From Bacteroidota bacterium (lineage in GTDB: Bacteria; Bacteroidota; Rhodothermia; Rhodothermales; UBA10348): a DNA stretch of 64,000 nt. The DNA lies in assembly GCA_027622005.1 (NCBI GenBank), contig JAQBZH010000005.1:33182-97181 (forward strand), given 5' to 3'. The translations under genes and the position numbers were made by a program. The stretch's first letter is position 1, and the number at the start of each line of letters is the position of its first letter. Below the pieces are notes generated by a model that saw only the letters and a list, made by a program, of their open reading frames with translations, made no database searches and was not told where the DNA came from. This document shows, piece by piece, positions 38,302 to 47,100 of this stretch.

Positions 38302-39432
38302 TTACGATTTCGCCAGAAACAGACGCTTATCTGTTACCGAGTCAAATATCGAAATGCGGTCCTCCAAAAACCGCGCGAAAACTCTAGACCCAATAAGGGG
38401 AACGTTATGAGAAAGGGTCCTTACGACCAACATGACTCCTTTTCGATTAAGATGTAGGATTACTTCATTCCCGAGTAGTTCGACCAGTTCAACGACACAT
38501 TCGATGGCCATGGTGTAGTGTCGATTGGTATCCGTATCAAAGTTTTCGGCTACCTGAATGTCTTCTGGTCGAATACCTAGCTTGACTTTGGAAGTTAAAG
38601 GCTCGGAACCAACTCCAAAACAGCCCTGACTGCTGAGGTCGATTCGGAGTTCGAGATCAACGATTTGAAAGGTGCTCTTACCTCTTACTTCAATTTCGGC
38701 GGCAAACAAGTTCATCGGAGGACTCCCGATGAATGTGGCAACGAAAGTAGTCGCAGGTTCATTATAAACGTTAAGTGGTGTGTCGAGCTGCAACACTTCT
38801 CCTCTGTTCATCACCACAATCCGGTCTCCCATCGTCATTGCCTCGACCTGATCGTGGGTCACATACACCATCGTAGTACCTACGTTCTTGTGCAGTTTCA
38901 TAATCTCCAAACGGACGGAAGATCTCAGGCGAGCGTCTAGATTGCTTAGTGGCTCATCAAACAAAAACACCTCTGGATTCCGAACAATTGCCCTTCCAAG
39001 GGCCACTCGTTGTCTCTGACCTCCTGACAATTCTCCAGGCCGCCGGTCAAGTTCTGACTCCAATCCTAACAGTCTGGCCGTATCCTCAACAATAACGGCT
39101 GCTTTCTTCTTACTCACGCCCCTTAGCTTTAGGCCAAACCCAATGTTTTGGGCTACCGTCATGTGAGGGTACAAGGCGTAATTTTGAAACACCATGGCCA
39201 CATTTCGATCCTTTGGGGCCCATTCAGTTACGTCCTTTTCTCCAATTAGTACTTCCCCGGTGGAAAGGTCTTCCAAGCCCGCAATCATCCGTAAAATAGT
39301 ACTCTTCCCACATCCGGACGGTCCGACTAAAACCAAGAACTCGCCGTCTCGAACTGAAAGCGACACGTTCTTGACAGCTTCGATGCCCCCAGGGTACGTT
39401 TTTGAAATGGATTTAAGTTCGAGCGCTGACAT
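38302..39432 (-). CDS. Sugar-type ABC transporter ATP-binding protein (MalK/UgpC/MsmX family)
   Basis: The 376-residue ATPase has Walker [10 protein letters not shown] at 37-45, the Q-loop [25 protein letters not shown], the signature [19 protein letters not shown], Walker [17 protein letters not shown] and the H-loop [17 protein letters not shown]. About 140 C-terminal residues form the TOBE/regulatory domain ([13 protein letters not shown]). Such ATPases power carbohydrate importers. No permease or binding-protein gene is nearby, so it probably serves transporters encoded elsewhere, as MsmX does. A LacI-family regulator is divergently transcribed 112 bases away. Confidence 0.92.
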   Translation of the reverse strand: MSALELKSISKTYPGGIEAVKNVSLSVRDGEFLVLVGPSGCGKSTILRMIAGLEDLSTGEVLIGEKDVTEWAPKDRNVAMVFQNYALYPHMTVAQNIGFGLKLRGVSKKKAAVIVEDTARLLGLESELDRRPGELSGGQRQRVALGRAIVRNPEVFLFDEPLSNLDARLRSSVRLEIMKLHKNVGTTMVYVTHDQVEAMTMGDRIVVMNRGEVLQLDTPLNVYNEPATTFVATFIGSPPMNLFAAEIEVRGKSTFQIVDLELRIDLSSQGCFGVGSEPLTSKVKLGIRPEDIQVAENFDTDTNRHYTMAIECVVELVELLGNEVILHLNRKGVMLVVRTLSHNVPLIGSRVFARFLEDRISIFDSVTDKRLFLAKS

Positions 39433-39466
39433 TCGGAGTTCTGTTTTGACAAAATATACACCAACC

Positions 39467-39493
39467 GCGTCAAGCCGTGGCGCCTTGTGACGC
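39467..39493. promoter_or_regulatory. Interrupted inverted repeat between ABC ATPase and LacI genes
   Basis: GCGTCA and TGACGC arms, with partly matching inner bases (AAG and CTTG), lie in the divergent promoter gap. The spacing is wider than a classic LacI operator, so this is only a candidate site for the adjacent regulator. Confidence 0.25.
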
Positions 39494-39544
39494 TATTTTT
39501 AAGGCGGACGTTCCTATCTTAGGACTGATCAATTCCCGATAATT

Positions 39545-40564
39545 ATGTCCCGCCGTGAATCAACCTCTGTGACCATATACGATGTAGCGCGTCGTGCCGG
39601 AGTAGCTATTTCCACCGTTTCGCGCGTGATCAACGACTCGATTGACGTTTCAGACAGAACCAGGTCGGAAGTACTCCAAGCTATTGAACACTTAAAGTTT
39701 CACCCGAGTCGAACGGCAAGATCTCTTGCGCAACAAGAATATCATTCGTTTGCGGTAGCTATGCCCTCCTTTACCGCACCGTTTCAAAATGAATTACTTA
39801 AGGGCGTCCGCGCCTACATTCGTGAGCCGGGGCTGGATTTGTTGATCTGCGATCTTGGGTCCAAAGATATGGTTGGTGCCCTTAAATCCTTTTTAGATCG
39901 CGGAGCTGTACGGGGCCTACTCGTATGCGGGCCGTCAGGTGGCTTGGAACTGTACGAGGAATTAGAAAATATTCAGACGCCCATCGTTTTGGTAGGTCAT
40001 GCTTATCCGACGTTTGATTCATTTTACTGGGATGAGGTCCAAGGCGTTCAAATGGCTGTGGCGCATCTACTTAGTAAAGGGCATACCGAAATTTGTTTAA
40101 TTCGCTCTGCTGTAGACAGCGAAACACAATCCCAACGTATTGAAGGATATAAACGGGCGCTGGCAGCAGCCGCGGTGGCATTCGATCCGGAAAAAGTGGT
40201 TTCGGGGAAACCAACTTATCATGCGGGATTTAGCGAAGAAGATGGATTTGATGCCATGAATATCATCTTGCAAAATCATCCCAAGTGCACCGCAGTCATG
40301 GCTAGCAGCGATGTACAAGCCATCGGAGCGCTGGCTGCCGTTAAGGAAGCCGGCCTAAGCGTTCCATCTGACATCGCGATTATGGGTAACGGAGATATTA
40401 AGACCAGCCGGTACATCGGATTGTCTAGCGTTCATCAAAGCGTACAGCACATGGGCTTTTCAGCCGCTAAAAGGCTCCATGATAGAATCTTGGGATCACA
40501 CATTGGTCCTCCGGAACGGCTCTTAGTCGAACCAAAACTCGAAATACGGGCATCTACCCTCTAA
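39545..40564 (+). CDS. LacI-family transcriptional regulator
   Basis: The 339-residue protein has the LacI helix-turn-helix and hinge at residues 8-60 (TIYDVARRAGVAISTVSRVINDS, then HPSRTARSLA). A periplasmic-binding-protein-like sensor follows (FAVAMPSFTAPFQNELLKGV, AVMASSDVQAIGALAAVKEAGLSVPSDIAIMG), so it should respond to a sugar or purine-like ligand. The divergent sugar ABC ATPase suggests a carbohydrate signal; the co-directional purC only 9 bases downstream leaves open a PurR-like role. No ligand can be assigned from sequence. Confidence 0.92.
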   Translation: MSRRESTSVTIYDVARRAGVAISTVSRVINDSIDVSDRTRSEVLQAIEHLKFHPSRTARSLAQQEYHSFAVAMPSFTAPFQNELLKGVRAYIREPGLDLLICDLGSKDMVGALKSFLDRGAVRGLLVCGPSGGLELYEELENIQTPIVLVGHAYPTFDSFYWDEVQGVQMAVAHLLSKGHTEICLIRSAVDSETQSQRIEGYKRALAAAAVAFDPEKVVSGKPTYHAGFSEEDGFDAMNIILQNHPKCTAVMASSDVQAIGALAAVKEAGLSVPSDIAIMGNGDIKTSRYIGLSSVHQSVQHMGFSAAKRLHDRILGSHIGPPERLLVEPKLEIRASTL

Positions 40565-40573
40565 TTACTTAGC

Positions 40574-41536
40574 ATGAATAAACGAATTATTGAATCACAG
40601 CTAGGCGCAACGGTCGCGGTTACTCACTTCGATCACTTGGGAGCGCGCTACGGAGGAAAGGTCAGGGACACGTATAGCATCGGCGATCGCCTAGTTCTCG
40701 TCACGTCCGATCGTATTTCGGCTTTTGATCATATTCTGCGCCAAACCATTCCTTTCAAGGGTCAGGTGCTCAATGGAGTTGCCCATTATTTCTTCGATCA
40801 GACAAAAGACATCGTCCAAAATCATGTCCTTGCTATTCCAGATCCTAACGTAACGATTGCGCGAAAATGCACTTCATTTCCTGTTGAGTTCGTTGTACGG
40901 GGATACCTAGCCGGTCATGCCTGGAGGACTTACAAAAGCGGACTTCGCACGCTCTGCGGAAAGAATTTGCCAGATGGTTTGCAACAGAACTCCAAGCTCC
41001 CGATGCCCATATTAACGCCGGCTACAAAAGCGGTGGAAGGTCACGACGAGGACATTTCGAGGGAGGATATTATTCGGCGAGGAATCTTGACGGAGCGCCA
41101 GTTTGATGAATTAGAGTCCTATTCATTGGCCCTTTTTAAACGCGGATCGGAATGTGCGGCGCGTCAGGGACTTATTTTGGTTGATACCAAGTATGAATTT
41201 GGTCTAGATGCTCAGGGCGTAATTACTCTAATCGATGAGATTCATACACCCGACTCCTCTCGCTACTTCTATGCAGATTCGTATGAGGAATTGCTTTCCA
41301 GGAATGAACCCCAAAGGCAATTATCCAAAGAATTTGTCAGGGAATGGTTGATGGATCATGATTTTCAAGGGCTTGAAAATCAAGTGCTTCCTGACCTAGA
41401 TGACGCGTTTAGAGTGGAAATTGCTTCTCGTTATGTCGAATTGTACGAAAAGGTAACAGGAAAATCCTTCGCACCTAATACGGATCAGAAGCCGATCGAG
41501 CGCATCTTAAAAGCGGTTGAGGCCGCATTAATCTAA
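40574..41536 (+). CDS. purC: Phosphoribosylaminoimidazole-succinocarboxamide synthase
   Basis: SAICAR synthase of purine biosynthesis, joining aspartate to CAIR with ATP. GARYGGKVRDTYSIGDRLVLVTSDRISAFDHIL is the N-terminal ATP-binding signature, FPVEFVVRGYLAGHAWRTYKSG and LVDTKYEFGLDAQGVITLIDEIHTPDSSRYFY the core blocks. The 320 residues correspond to the longer form of the enzyme. It starts 9 bases after the LacI-type gene, an unusual fusion of operons. Its last 4 bases overlap the convergent moaE stop. Confidence 0.96.
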   Translation: MNKRIIESQLGATVAVTHFDHLGARYGGKVRDTYSIGDRLVLVTSDRISAFDHILRQTIPFKGQVLNGVAHYFFDQTKDIVQNHVLAIPDPNVTIARKCTSFPVEFVVRGYLAGHAWRTYKSGLRTLCGKNLPDGLQQNSKLPMPILTPATKAVEGHDEDISREDIIRRGILTERQFDELESYSLALFKRGSECAARQGLILVDTKYEFGLDAQGVITLIDEIHTPDSSRYFYADSYEELLSRNEPQRQLSKEFVREWLMDHDFQGLENQVLPDLDDAFRVEIASRYVELYEKVTGKSFAPNTDQKPIERILKAVEAALI

Positions 41537-41979
41537 TCCGTCTTTTTTTCGTCCGACCAAGTAGTCGAAACCCATTCCGACGTTCCGTCCTGAAACCCCT
41601 CCTTTTTCCAAATTTGAACGCTTTTTTTAAGCTCGTCAATTAAAAACTCGGACGCTTCAAAGGAAGGGCCTCTGTGAGCGGTGGCCACTCCAATATAGAC
41701 GCTCGCTTCTCCAACGCGGACGCTTCCCGTCCGATGAAGCATTACCAATCTGAGGACGGGCCATTTTGAAGAGGCCACTTCGGCCAATCGCTTCATCTCC
41801 TTGAGCGCCATGGTTTTATGGGCGTCATAGCTAAGGGTTTCCGTTGTTCGGCCATTGGTTTCGAGTCGAGTGATTCCCGAAAACACGCACACTGCGCCGC
41901 CTTGACTCGCGTTCAGAAACGAATACACTTCGACAATTGAAGGCAACTCCTCAGCAATATCGATCCAAAAGGGTTCCAT
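41533..41979 (-). CDS. moaE: Molybdopterin synthase catalytic subunit
   Basis: It inserts sulfur into precursor Z together with MoaD to make molybdopterin. The 148 residues carry GAVCVFSGITRLETNGRTTETLSYDAHKTMALKEM, LVMLHRTGSVRVGEASVYIGVATAHRGPSFEASEFLIDELKK and a C-terminal IWKKEGFQDG segment with the active-site lysines. It follows moaD after 5 bases. Other molybdenum cofactor genes are not in the window. It converges on purC with a 4-base overlap. Confidence 0.94.
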   Translation of the reverse strand: MEPFWIDIAEELPSIVEVYSFLNASQGGAVCVFSGITRLETNGRTTETLSYDAHKTMALKEMKRLAEVASSKWPVLRLVMLHRTGSVRVGEASVYIGVATAHRGPSFEASEFLIDELKKSVQIWKKEGFQDGTSEWVSTTWSDEKKTD

Positions 41980-41984
41980 CGAAA

Positions 41985-42233
41985 TTATCCACCTGATACT
42001 GGGGTAATGAAGGAGATATCATCCTTATCAGCGAGGATGGTGCCAAGTTCGACGTATTCATCATTAACCGCAAGGCGCACAACGGATTGCAAAGCAGAAA
42101 AGTCGTCATTGTTGGCAGCCAAAAGCTCTATTAGCTCAGCACCCGTAGTGCCGGCGTCCAATTCAACTTCGACGATTCCGGCTCCGAAGGCCTCTCGTAA
42201 TACAGCGAAAAAACGTAAAGTAACAATAATCAT
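41985..42233 (-). CDS. moaD: Molybdopterin synthase sulfur carrier subunit
   Basis: An 82-residue ubiquitin-like protein ending in the obligatory Gly-Gly (FITPVSGG), which becomes a thiocarboxylate and donates sulfur in the MoaD-MoaE complex. VTLRFFAVLREAFG is the typical first strand and VRLAVNDEYVELGTILADKDDISF the conserved second half. It overlaps the peroxiredoxin stop by 4 bases and precedes moaE by 5 bases, so the three are translated from one message. Confidence 0.93.
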   Translation of the reverse strand: MIIVTLRFFAVLREAFGAGIVEVELDAGTTGAELIELLAANNDDFSALQSVVRLAVNDEYVELGTILADKDDISFITPVSGG

Positions 42234-42718
42234 AAGGCACTCAATACGGCTTTAATGGCTACTAAATTTGGAACGTGAGAGGCGTTTTCGAGAACTTCAG
42301 CGTACCGAATAATTCCGGACTGATCGACTACAAAAGCGGATCTCTTGGCAATGCGATCAAGCTTCATCCCGGTGAATCCGTGGTCGTATTTACTACCGTA
42401 TGCCTTGCAGACTTCTGCATCGTGATCGCTTAAAAGTGAATAGGTAAACCCGTTGACCTTTTTATACTCTGTCAACGTAAAGGGCGCATCCGTGGATATC
42501 CCTACAACTGTTGCAGGCGAATAAGACTCCAGATCGTTGTTGACCTCGTTAAGTTCCGTCGTACAGGTACCTGTAAAAGCAGCGGGGAAAAACAATAAGA
42601 CGACAGGTGAACCTGCAATCGCTTTTGAAAGCTCAAAAGTCGATCTGGAATCCGTGAAAAGAGTAAAATCTGGGGCCTTATCCCCTACGATCAAGGTTTT
42701 AAGCGTCTTTTCCGTCAT
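42230..42718 (-). CDS. Peroxiredoxin (AhpC/TSA family)
   Basis: The 162-residue thiol peroxidase has the peroxidatic Cys52 in LLFFPAAFTGTCTTELNEV, and a possible resolving Cys104 in AEVCKAYGSK. The family reduces H2O2 and organic peroxides with thioredoxin-type donors. The PxxxTxxC layout and the single-domain length fit the AhpE/bacterioferritin-comigratory branch rather than two-Cys AhpC. It is the first gene of an overlapping operon with moaD and moaE, an odd pairing. No signal peptide is visible. Confidence 0.9.
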   Translation of the reverse strand: MTEKTLKTLIVGDKAPDFTLFTDSRSTFELSKAIAGSPVVLLFFPAAFTGTCTTELNEVNNDLESYSPATVVGISTDAPFTLTEYKKVNGFTYSLLSDHDAEVCKAYGSKYDHGFTGMKLDRIAKRSAFVVDQSGIIRYAEVLENASHVPNLVAIKAVLSAL

Positions 42719-42752
42719 TTAATTGGTTTTTAGAGTCATTTTAAGTCCTTCG

Positions 42753-43994
42753 TTATCTCGAACGAATAGCTTGTAGCGGTTCGATTCGCGCGGCATACCG
42801 TGCTGGGATGTACGAAGAAAGAGCACACAGGATCGTGGTTGCAACGGCTACCATCACGAAATCAACAATACTTAACTCAATCGGAGCGTATTTCATGTAG
42901 TAGGCTTCGGCTGGTAACGGGATCACATTGAACTTGAGTTGGATGATGGCAAACATTAAGGCCAGGATCTCCCCCATTAAGACACCAGTCACCCCCACAT
43001 ATAGACCCAAATGCACAAAAATGCTTCGACGTGTTTTAGCAGTGGCACCTAAACTGGCTAAAACGCCCATTTCTGAATTTTTTTCAAGGATGATCATCAA
43101 AAGAGTGCCGATAATGTTGATGGAGGCAACAAAAACGATAATCGAAATAACCAGCGGGATAATCGATTCCTGCAACTTGACCCAGGCAAAAAGGCTGCGG
43201 TAGACGTCTGTTATCGGACGTGCAATGGACGGAAAAGTAAGCGATTGATCAATTTTATTGGCTGCTTCGGTATAATCCACGCCTTCGCGTACCCGCACGT
43301 CGAGTCGTGTGATCTGATCCGGGTTGTAGTCTAATAATTGAATCGCGCGATCTAGAGCGACAAATACATAGAGCTCGTCGAAATTCGCGAGAGAAGTTTC
43401 ATAAATGCCTCGCACCACGAATTGACTGACTCTAGGTGGCGATAACGTAGAGGATTCGGAATCATGATTGACCGAAAAGGCTGTCATCGTCGAACCAATG
43501 GTCGCGGACATGAGTCGAGAGAGCTTCATCCCAATAACAATTCCTGGTCTTCCGAGTGAATCTGGGCCCAAACTGGAATCACCCGAAACAATGGACGTCG
43601 AAACGAAGCTTGGAACCTCGGTAGTCCCCCAAATCGAGACCCCTTCCACGTCGGTCGAACTCTTGCGAAGCAACACAAATTCCTGAATGACGGGCGAAAC
43701 GCTTTCTACCTCATCCATGCTTTGAACCAGCGAAACGAGCTCCGAAGAATCGTCGAGAGGGGCATCTTGCATGCTTTCGACCTGAACGTGCGCCCCGAAT
43801 CCGATCACTTTTGAACGTATTTCTTGACTGAATCCCCGGACAATGGATAGCGCCAGAATCAAAGTGGCTACACCTACAGCCACTCCTCCAATGGAGATAT
43901 AGGTCACCAATTTGAGAAATTGACGTCCTTCTGAACGCCCTTCAGCACCTCTCAGGTAACGACGGGCTATAAATGACTCAATTTTAAATGACAA
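42753..43994 (-). CDS. LolC/LolE-type ABC transporter permease (FtsX domain)
   Basis: This 413-residue membrane protein begins with FIARRYLRGAEGRSEGRQFLKLVTYISIGGVAVGVATLILALSIVRGF, the LolC/E hallmark with the first membrane helix. A large periplasmic MacB-like domain (about residues 50-270) follows, then three C-terminal helices with IIVFVASINIIGTLLMIILEKNSEMGVLASLGAT. Such permeases release lipoproteins from the inner membrane. The partner ATPase LolD is not adjacent. It is downstream of the giant GvpF-fusion gene but separated by a strong terminator. Confidence 0.9.
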   Translation of the reverse strand: MSFKIESFIARRYLRGAEGRSEGRQFLKLVTYISIGGVAVGVATLILALSIVRGFSQEIRSKVIGFGAHVQVESMQDAPLDDSSELVSLVQSMDEVESVSPVIQEFVLLRKSSTDVEGVSIWGTTEVPSFVSTSIVSGDSSLGPDSLGRPGIVIGMKLSRLMSATIGSTMTAFSVNHDSESSTLSPPRVSQFVVRGIYETSLANFDELYVFVALDRAIQLLDYNPDQITRLDVRVREGVDYTEAANKIDQSLTFPSIARPITDVYRSLFAWVKLQESIIPLVISIIVFVASINIIGTLLMIILEKNSEMGVLASLGATAKTRRSIFVHLGLYVGVTGVLMGEILALMFAIIQLKFNVIPLPAEAYYMKYAPIELSIVDFVMVAVATTILCALSSYIPARYAARIEPLQAIRSR

Positions 43995-44065
43995 GTCGAT
44001 TTACATGAAATGTTGAGTGCCTTCCTACCCCCGTGAATGCGCAATAGATCCGACAAAAACAAACA

Positions 44066-44100
44066 CGCTGGGCCTTCGGACAAAGTCCGAAGGCCCAGCG
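44066..44100 (-). terminator. Intrinsic terminator of the giant repeat/GvpF gene
   Basis: A perfect 16-base inverted repeat (arm CGCTGGGCCTTCGGAC) with a 3-base loop is followed on the minus strand by TGTTTGTTTTTG. It lies 33 bases past the stop and isolates the gene from the LolC/E permease. Confidence 0.88.
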
Positions 44101-44132
44101 TTGAACAAACCCTGTTTTCGATTCTTACGAAT

Positions 44133-47100
44133 CTATGCAGGAATTTCTGACATGAAATATTCCTCGGAGCCTCCCATATCAACATCAACGAAGTGATACG
44201 GTGGCCAAGGACCACTTACTTCTATCGTAACCCCGAAATTCCGCATTTCCTGAGCTAGAGTGGTGACGCGGGCTCTGAAATTCTTTTCGCCTACCACGGG
44301 CACCAAGTAGGTTGAATTCAAAGCTACGATCATATTCTCAGCGGTTTGAGCGGCTGGAACTCCTTTCGAAACGGCCTCAGAGGCCATGTCATTGAGAGGA
44401 GCGTGGATACGTCGGGCAACATTGGCCATGATCGCGTCAAGCGAAAAGCCACCATCTTTTGAATATTTCTGTTGATCGACGATTCCCTTGAACTCGGCGC
44501 TTGAGAGCAGACGCTCTGCATCACAAACGACGCGAATTCCAAACTCACTCTTATCCTGGAGCCGCGAAAGCGTATCCAGCATTTTGGATCGTTGGGTTTC
44601 AACGAAGCGGCGAATACCATTTTCCGAACTAAAGACCGTCCCGAAGCGAAGCGGAATGATGGTCATCAATCCTTTTGCCTCAGAGAGGACACCAGCGTGG
44701 TGACGAACCTGATCCTTCAACCATCCGTTGTCCCGCATGGACTTGCGGATCACGTAAGGAGAAAAAGCTGTATCAGTTAACTTGCTGACAATAGCCGTCA
44801 AATTTCCACAAGGCAATGAGTACACTACCGAACGTTCTTGAAGGCCTTCGATACCAGCAAACATCGAGTCCACGACCTGATTCGTCGAAACGATTCCGTA
44901 CATATAAAATGTAGGTTCATTGAGGTTCTTTCTGATTTCGGCGATTTCTGGAGCCAGACCATTGGATCCATCTCCAGCCGGGGTTTTTACGGTAGAAGGA
45001 CTGTTGACCGTAAATTCTGAAACTGACCACAATTTCGGCGTAGGTGTCGAGTCTGAAGGCGCCACGTCAACATTATCAGATTCGTCGAGCGAAGACTGAT
45101 CTTGATTGTTATCAACCGAACTTGATTCATTCCTTGGCGACTCTTGGATATCCGAAAGCAAGGTCCAGTCATTTGGATTTCTTTCTGGAGCTACGTCTGC
45201 GCTCACGGGCTGATCGGACTCGGCACTTTCTGGTGCCGAGGGCTCAGGCTCGATCGAAACCAAGAGCTCAGGGGCTATCGATGCGACTGTTTCCTGCGTT
45301 GGCGATACCGAGGGCTCTGCGTTTACCGCTGAAACTTCTGGTTCACTTACCGATGGCTCGCTAACTAAAGGTTCACTTACCAATGGCTGGTTCATATTGG
45401 AAGGCGCGACGGGTTCTGCAAAAACCTTGAGACTGCTTTTGAAAAACGCCTTTTCGGCTTCGTGAGAACCATCAGACACTTTGTCTTTAATTTCTTGCAG
45501 CGCATGGGCTAGCAGTCTTTCGATCATTTGATCATGAACGATTTCCTGGACGCGGCTAATTACCTCTGTTTCTTCTTGAACACGACTCAGCACGATTTCT
45601 GCCGTTTTGTCGGATTCTGAAACGGATGCCAGGGATTTATCTGCTACATCTTGAATCAGCATATCGTAAACCTTATTGGTAGCACCAATAATGCTTGCAT
45701 GAGTAGCTGGGATCAACGCCCGGGACTCAGTGACGACGGAGGCAACATCCGAAATTCTGGATGATGCTGATTCCGCAATGCTGGCCACTAATTGGTCCCG
45801 CACTTGATCAATCGCTTTAACAACGGCGACTGTTTCCATATCCACTTTGTGGAATGCACGCTTGGCAACGGCATTCGTATCGGCAAGATCAGCAGTCGAA
45901 TCGCTAGCAATTGCTTCAAGAATCTTATTCGAGAGCGCTTTTCTAACGGCTTCTATTTCTTTGTCAGCTTTCAGGAAAGCCGAAGCTTTTTCAGAAGCTA
46001 ATCCGACTTCGTATAGACGCTTGGTGGCATAAGCGGCTACTTCAGAAAGCAGCATATTTTCTAATACGTCCGCGGCTTGAACTACAGTCGGGATGTCCTT
46101 CGGCATTCGGCCTCGGGCTTCTTCTGAAATTCGGTCCGTGCAGTGTAAACGCGTCTCAGTAAGGCTAATAATTTCGTCAACCATTTTAGAAACGGTCAGC
46201 CTAACGGCCTTTTGAACAGCCTCATGATCGTCCATTATTTGGGCTGAAGAATCTTGGGCTACTTTATCCGTGTCTTCGAGCTCTGTTTTTACAAAGTCGG
46301 TAATACGGGAGACCAGTTCTTGTCTGCTTGCTTTGACGGCATTTCTAATCTGTATCGTATCCGCCGTAAACTCTGGAGCGATTTTGCGAACAACGGATTC
46401 TGTATCTGACATCTGTTGATGGACCAGCACAGAAATGACCTGGTTTGCCGTTTTGACTACTTCGGCAACCGCCAGCTGAATGAATGAGTCTCCTTCATTC
46501 ACCCATTTACGGGCATCTTCCTGAATACTTTCGGCATCGCCAAAAGTGACCAGGGTCCGGTTAGCAACATCTTTAAGCACATTGGTCCGCAGAATTCCGA
46601 TCGCGGATATCAATGAGTCGTGTTCGAAAGCGAAGTGATCCGTCGCCGCTTTAGCTGTTTGATCAGCATCGGAAAGCTGCGCGAGCGTACGTTCAGCGAT
46701 TTGTTCGACGACCCGGCCCTTGACGTTTTCTACTAAGGAAGCAATCAATTCGAAATCTTGATATACGTGGTTGGCTGCGTCAGAGATCGTTTCAGTAGAC
46801 TGTTCGATGGACGTTTTAGCAACTGTTCCCAGCCTTTGAGCAAGCTCAGCCGTAACTCGGTTCTTGGCAGTCTCAATCCATTTTTCATCTTGGACAACCG
46901 CTTTTGATGCGTTTTCAACGACAACTTCAACTGTTGGAGCATCTTTGATCAATGCATCGGCAACATACTGACTCAATTGCTTGGTCAATTCTGTTGATTC
47001 CGATTTACTGACGGCAGCTAGCTTCTTATTAAAGCTCGATTTGATCGACTTGATCAAACTGCTGGTAATCGATTCTGCTTTTGCTTTCAGCGATTGGTCT

